A stretch of DNA of 64,000 bases from Cyclotella cryptica. Taxonomy: Eukaryota > Bacillariophyta > Thalassiosirophyceae > Thalassiosirales > Thalassiosiraceae. Both the position numbers and the translations under genes were made by a program. Position 1 is the stretch's first letter, and every line of letters begins with the position of its first letter. The notes beneath the pieces were generated by a model that worked only from the letters and a program-made list of their open reading frames with translations, made no database searches and had not been told where the DNA came from. Location of the stretch: positions 100,020 through 164,019 of the forward strand of contig JABMIG010000301.1 of the NCBI GenBank assembly GCA_013187285.1. The letters are read 5' to 3'. This document shows, one piece after another, positions 61,060 to 64,000 of the stretch.

Positions 61060-61887
61060 GTTGCAAGCCGGCCGTGCGGATTTGCAATATCTCAGCGAAT
61101 ATTGCTCCTTTTTTGATCCGGGATGAGCGCCATTATCCTTATAACCCTGCGCTCATGAAGCTATGCCCAGATCCACACAAGAAGAAAAAACCACCATGCA
61201 CTCCTTCCCGGGAGATCCATGTACCCAAATTCGAACAATCTGGGAAGAAGACCAGTGCCATTTTTGACCCTGCCAACTCTGGTCTCTTGCTCCTTCCGCC
61301 TCTCTTGAAGATGGGAGGAAGTGGGCGTATTTGTCGGTCAAAAAAGGTGAGTTCATTGTATTTTTCCATCTCTCACGCAGAACTCGCATGAAATTTCACC
61401 TTTTTCATGCCACCTTTCCCAAATCAGCTGCAAGCATGCAACAATCAACTCTGTAAGAGCTAAGCAGCCAATCACCAACAAATCAACTGAAAGCAATAGG
61501 AGAGGGGAGAGAGTCTGTGATGACTCAACACTGGAGCCTGATCATAATATAGCCACCATTTCTAATGCCACGGCTAACAAAACACAACAATCAACCAATA
61601 TAAATGGGAGCAAAGAAGTTAGGGATAGTTCAGGTGATTAGTTGACCCATCTGCTTTTCAATTAATCAAGAAATTAGTTGACTCATTCATTAATTAATAT
61701 ATTAATATTAGTTACTAGCTTTGTCCTCTAGATGAAAATGTCTTCATGAAAGTATTTTGTCTCCCTCTAGAGCTATTATTATTTTTAGATAGACCATTGA
61801 ACAGAATTTTTTACTTGTGTTCATAAAGAGTATTTTCTACAGTAAGTGTAGCAAAGAGCCTCTGGGAATACGACGCTGTCTGTTTTC
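61060..61887. other. No confident gene
   Basis: A plus-strand frame to 61391 includes HYPYNPALMKLCPDPHKKKK followed by a Gly/Leu-rich part. It overlaps the end of the TIR element and lacks a plausible start, so I regard it as a remnant at most. Confidence 0.4.
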
Positions 61888-62103
61888 CACGCAAGCTAAG
61901 GAAAACCCCGTCACACCTTGATCCTGCCTGCGCCTTAGGAGAGATGAGTCACAGAAGGTGGGAGTACACAAGGGACACCTAATGGTACATTAAGGTAAGT
62001 CTACGAGTAGGTATTGAATTCCTTTGTGTAACCATGTCACTACTCAGGTTCTTTGTCTATTCTGTGGTTAGGAAGGAGAACGAACCCTGCTGGTATGCTA
62101 CCT
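61888..62103 (+). repeat. Direct repeat, copy 1 (about 215 bases)
   Basis: From CACGCAAGCTAAGGAAAACC to CTGGTATGCTA this matches 62370-62583 at roughly 90 percent by eye. The plus strand just beyond the end reads on as coding-like WYATFIGYGWAGKEKIEGLE up to a stop at about 62210. Confidence 0.85.
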
Positions 62104-62369
62104 TCATTGGGTATGGATGGGCAGGGAAAGAGAAAATCGAAGGTCTCGAAGACGCTCGTTCGATGAAGGGAAAAAAACACTTTGTCAACGAAGTGAAAAT
62201 GAAGTTTTTATGAGGTGATGAAGTGTTACTTTCGTAGCTAGTGATCTCATGAAATTTTCACGATGAGAACCCTTGTAGTACTCTACATAATGGGGACTGC
62301 CATCTGCTGTGCTGGGAGTCGACACTTCCCCCGACGTCGGAGTTGGAAGAAGTCTGCACGACAAATTTC

Positions 62370-62583
62370 CACACAAGCTAAGGAAAACCCCATCACCCCT
62401 TGATCCTGCCTGCGCCTTACAAGAGATGAGTCACCAAAGGTGGGAGTACAAAGGGACACCTAATGGTACATAAAGGTAAGTCTACAAGTAGGTATTGAAT
62501 TCCTTTGTGTAACCATATCACTACTAAGGTTCTTTATCTACTCTGTGATTAGGAAGGAGAACGAACCCCGCTGGTATGCTATT
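62370..62583 (+). repeat. Direct repeat, copy 2 (about 215 bases)
   Basis: Second copy, 482 bases downstream of the first in the same orientation. Similarity ends abruptly after GGTATGCTA. The pair could be short LTR-like repeats or a duplicated gene end; no target duplication was found. Confidence 0.85.
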
Positions 62584-63059
62584 GTCACTGCTACCCATCA
62601 TGTGACTTGTGCCAGAGGCACGGGCAAGGTGACGTAAAGCGGTAGTGGTGTGGTGTTGTTGCTCGAGTAGGCCAAAACAGGAGCATGGAAAAAATAAAAA
62701 ATGATAAGGAATCGGCCCTTATTGCATAGAGTGAGCCCGGGAGTGTGCATGGCTGTGCTACCGTGACCCCGTTAGAGCAGCCGCGGTGAGGTGTCAGAAT
62801 ACCCATGGTGTGTGTATGGGGAATTTGTCATTACGTACTTGGGCGCAGAGGTAAGCAGTTGAGGTCGGATGAGGGGGAGTGCAAGTGCCCCGTATCCGGT
62901 GCATATTGGGGATGACGTCAATAATGGGAGGCCTATGGGAAGGTGTCTTGAGACACAATTATGAAGGATATGTGTGGGGGGTGATGCAATGTGCCTCTAG
63001 CAGGTGGGTAGAGGGGCGTAAAGTGGCCCCCAGTTTACAGAGGACCCAGGGGGGCCCGA
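62584..63059. other. No gene seen
   Basis: GC-richer sequence adjoining the 3' end of the tyrosine recombinase remnant. No separate gene is supported. Confidence 0.5.
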
Positions 63060-64000
63060 TGGCCCACTGAATGGTGAATCCATGCTGCAGCCAAAGCCCT
63101 GTCATGAACAGAGACATGGATATTGGAGAGATTGTGGTGCCTGGCCGCGTAGATGGTGTTGCGAAGGTAGGTTGCAAAGGTGAGCGACTTCCATTGGAGG
63201 CGGCGCTGGATGAATGTGTCGCTGACCCCGAGACGGTCAAGTTCATTTCATGTGGTGACTCGGATGCTGTGTAGGCCAAACATGCGCTGGATGAGAGCGT
63301 CATCTTTCAGGCCCGTGGTTTCTTTTGCGACATCCCAGATGAAGGACTCAATCTTGGGGGTATTGACAAAGGCAAGTTTGTCGTTGTGGTAGTCTTGGTA
63401 CTTGCCGATGGGTTCGTTCACCGAGAGCCCGAACCGCTGTGCGCGTTGGCAGATTCTACAGGCTGCACGAAGGGGACACCAGATGGGGTTAACGTCGTCT
63501 CGCCAGAATGAGATGACTTGTACATTTTTGCCATTTTTTTTGCCAGCGCCAACGTATGTTGATACGGTAAAGGGTTGCTCGGAGGGGTGCAGCCTTGTCG
63601 ATCAGGTGTCCCTAACTGTCAAAGAAGAGGAGGTCAGAGGCAATGAGTGCCCTGGCCTCATCAACGTCAGGGCTCACTCGTTCCTAGGAGTTCTTCCGTG
63701 ATTGTGCCCACTCACTACGTTGGAAGCCGGTGTACCAACCCAGTGCAATCCAGTCGTAGAGACAGGCTGCGAGGTCGTCCGCTTGGGAAGTAGTTGCCCA
63801 TTTGTGAAAGGCGTCAATCATTTCGTTGGTGAAGGCTTCGTGGTGGTCTGGGATGCCTTCGTATTTCTCTAGTTTGGAGATGATGAGGTTGGTCCATTTT
63901 CCCGCTTGGCCCTCCAAAGGGTTGGGGTTTCCCCTCGCAACAATCAACTTGGCTGAGGCTTGGAGATACTGGGTAATTGTCCCAGAGCAGAGGGTGAGGC
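63060..64000 (-). mobile_element. Tyrosine recombinase fossil (Crypton- or DIRS-like), continues beyond the window
   Basis: The minus strand carries a core-binding-like helical part and then the catalytic part of a tyrosine recombinase: LYDWIALGWYTGFQRSEWAQ with the first catalytic Arg, and further on LHSIRVTT, the H-x-x-R box, followed by W-K-S and a Tyr-containing helix (FATYLRNTIYAA). Such enzymes cut and rejoin DNA through the Tyr. Whether it came from a Crypton DNA transposon or a DIRS-type element cannot be told here because no partner gene is visible. The copy is broken by several interruptions. Its N-terminal part lies off the right edge. Confidence 0.72.

Noticed and set aside
61011-61391. 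126-residue plus-strand frame
   Set aside because: It begins inside the TIR element and lacks any recognised motif; at most a remnant.

Overview
The window looks like nuclear DNA of a photosynthetic stramenopile, most likely a diatom. It has compact intron-bearing genes (inferred introns of about 74 to 116 bases with GT..AG ends), a viroplasmin-like plus helicase-associated-domain protein of a type I associate with diatoms, and many decayed mobile elements. The species cannot be named from the sequence alone. Only three protein genes are well supported; most of the rest is repeats, element fossils and pseudogenes.

Layout. 1-3850: tandem repeats (a 265-base array, a 348-base duplication with an AAC microsatellite, a GAAGCCAC-type minisatellite). 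4458-5262: a DNA element with terminal inverted repeats (TIRs) and a 4-base target duplication, just upstream of an intact FkbM-type methyltransferase gene (5461-6777). 7432-7854: a solo LTR with a clean 5-base target duplication. 11230-13183: minisatellites, a transposase remnant and a copia-like remnant. 13902-16764: a seven-exon gene with a viroplasmin-like domain and six helicase-associated (HA) domains, carrying one apparent single-base frameshift. 17795-19030: a decayed Gfo/Idh/MocA oxidoreductase pseudogene. 21863-26540: a TA-flanked MITE, a decayed DDE-type transposase on the minus strand, and short tandem repeats. 26600-34282: Ty3/gypsy fossils on the minus strand of the same LTR family as the solo LTR. 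35138-35814: another TIR element. 38117-42737: a complete eight-exon gene on the minus strand for a PX-BAR sorting nexin-like protein of 1330 residues. 43360-43632: a polypyrimidine tract. 44527-48345: a second gypsy fossil on the plus strand. 49140-49400: a metallophosphoesterase gene fragment. 50045-51880: a satellite of about 476 bases. 53340-57633: a decayed protein of an uncharacterised multicopy family. 57748-58404: a foldback element packed with the palindrome GTCTATAGAC. 58760-59078 and 60432-61055: two more members of the 4458 element family. 61888-62583: a pair of 215-base direct repeats. 63060-64000: a decayed tyrosine recombinase running off the window end.

The three good genes are not functionally linked in any visible way: a membrane-anchored methyltransferase, a probable nucleic-acid-binding HA protein and an endosomal sorting protein. 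The most interesting feature is the set of small inverted-repeat elements that share TGTTA-type ends and 4-base target duplications (CATA, CATG, TATA). One of them is a hairpin-rich foldback element carrying 15 exact copies of one palindrome. No CRISPR, rRNA, tRNA or defence system was recognised.
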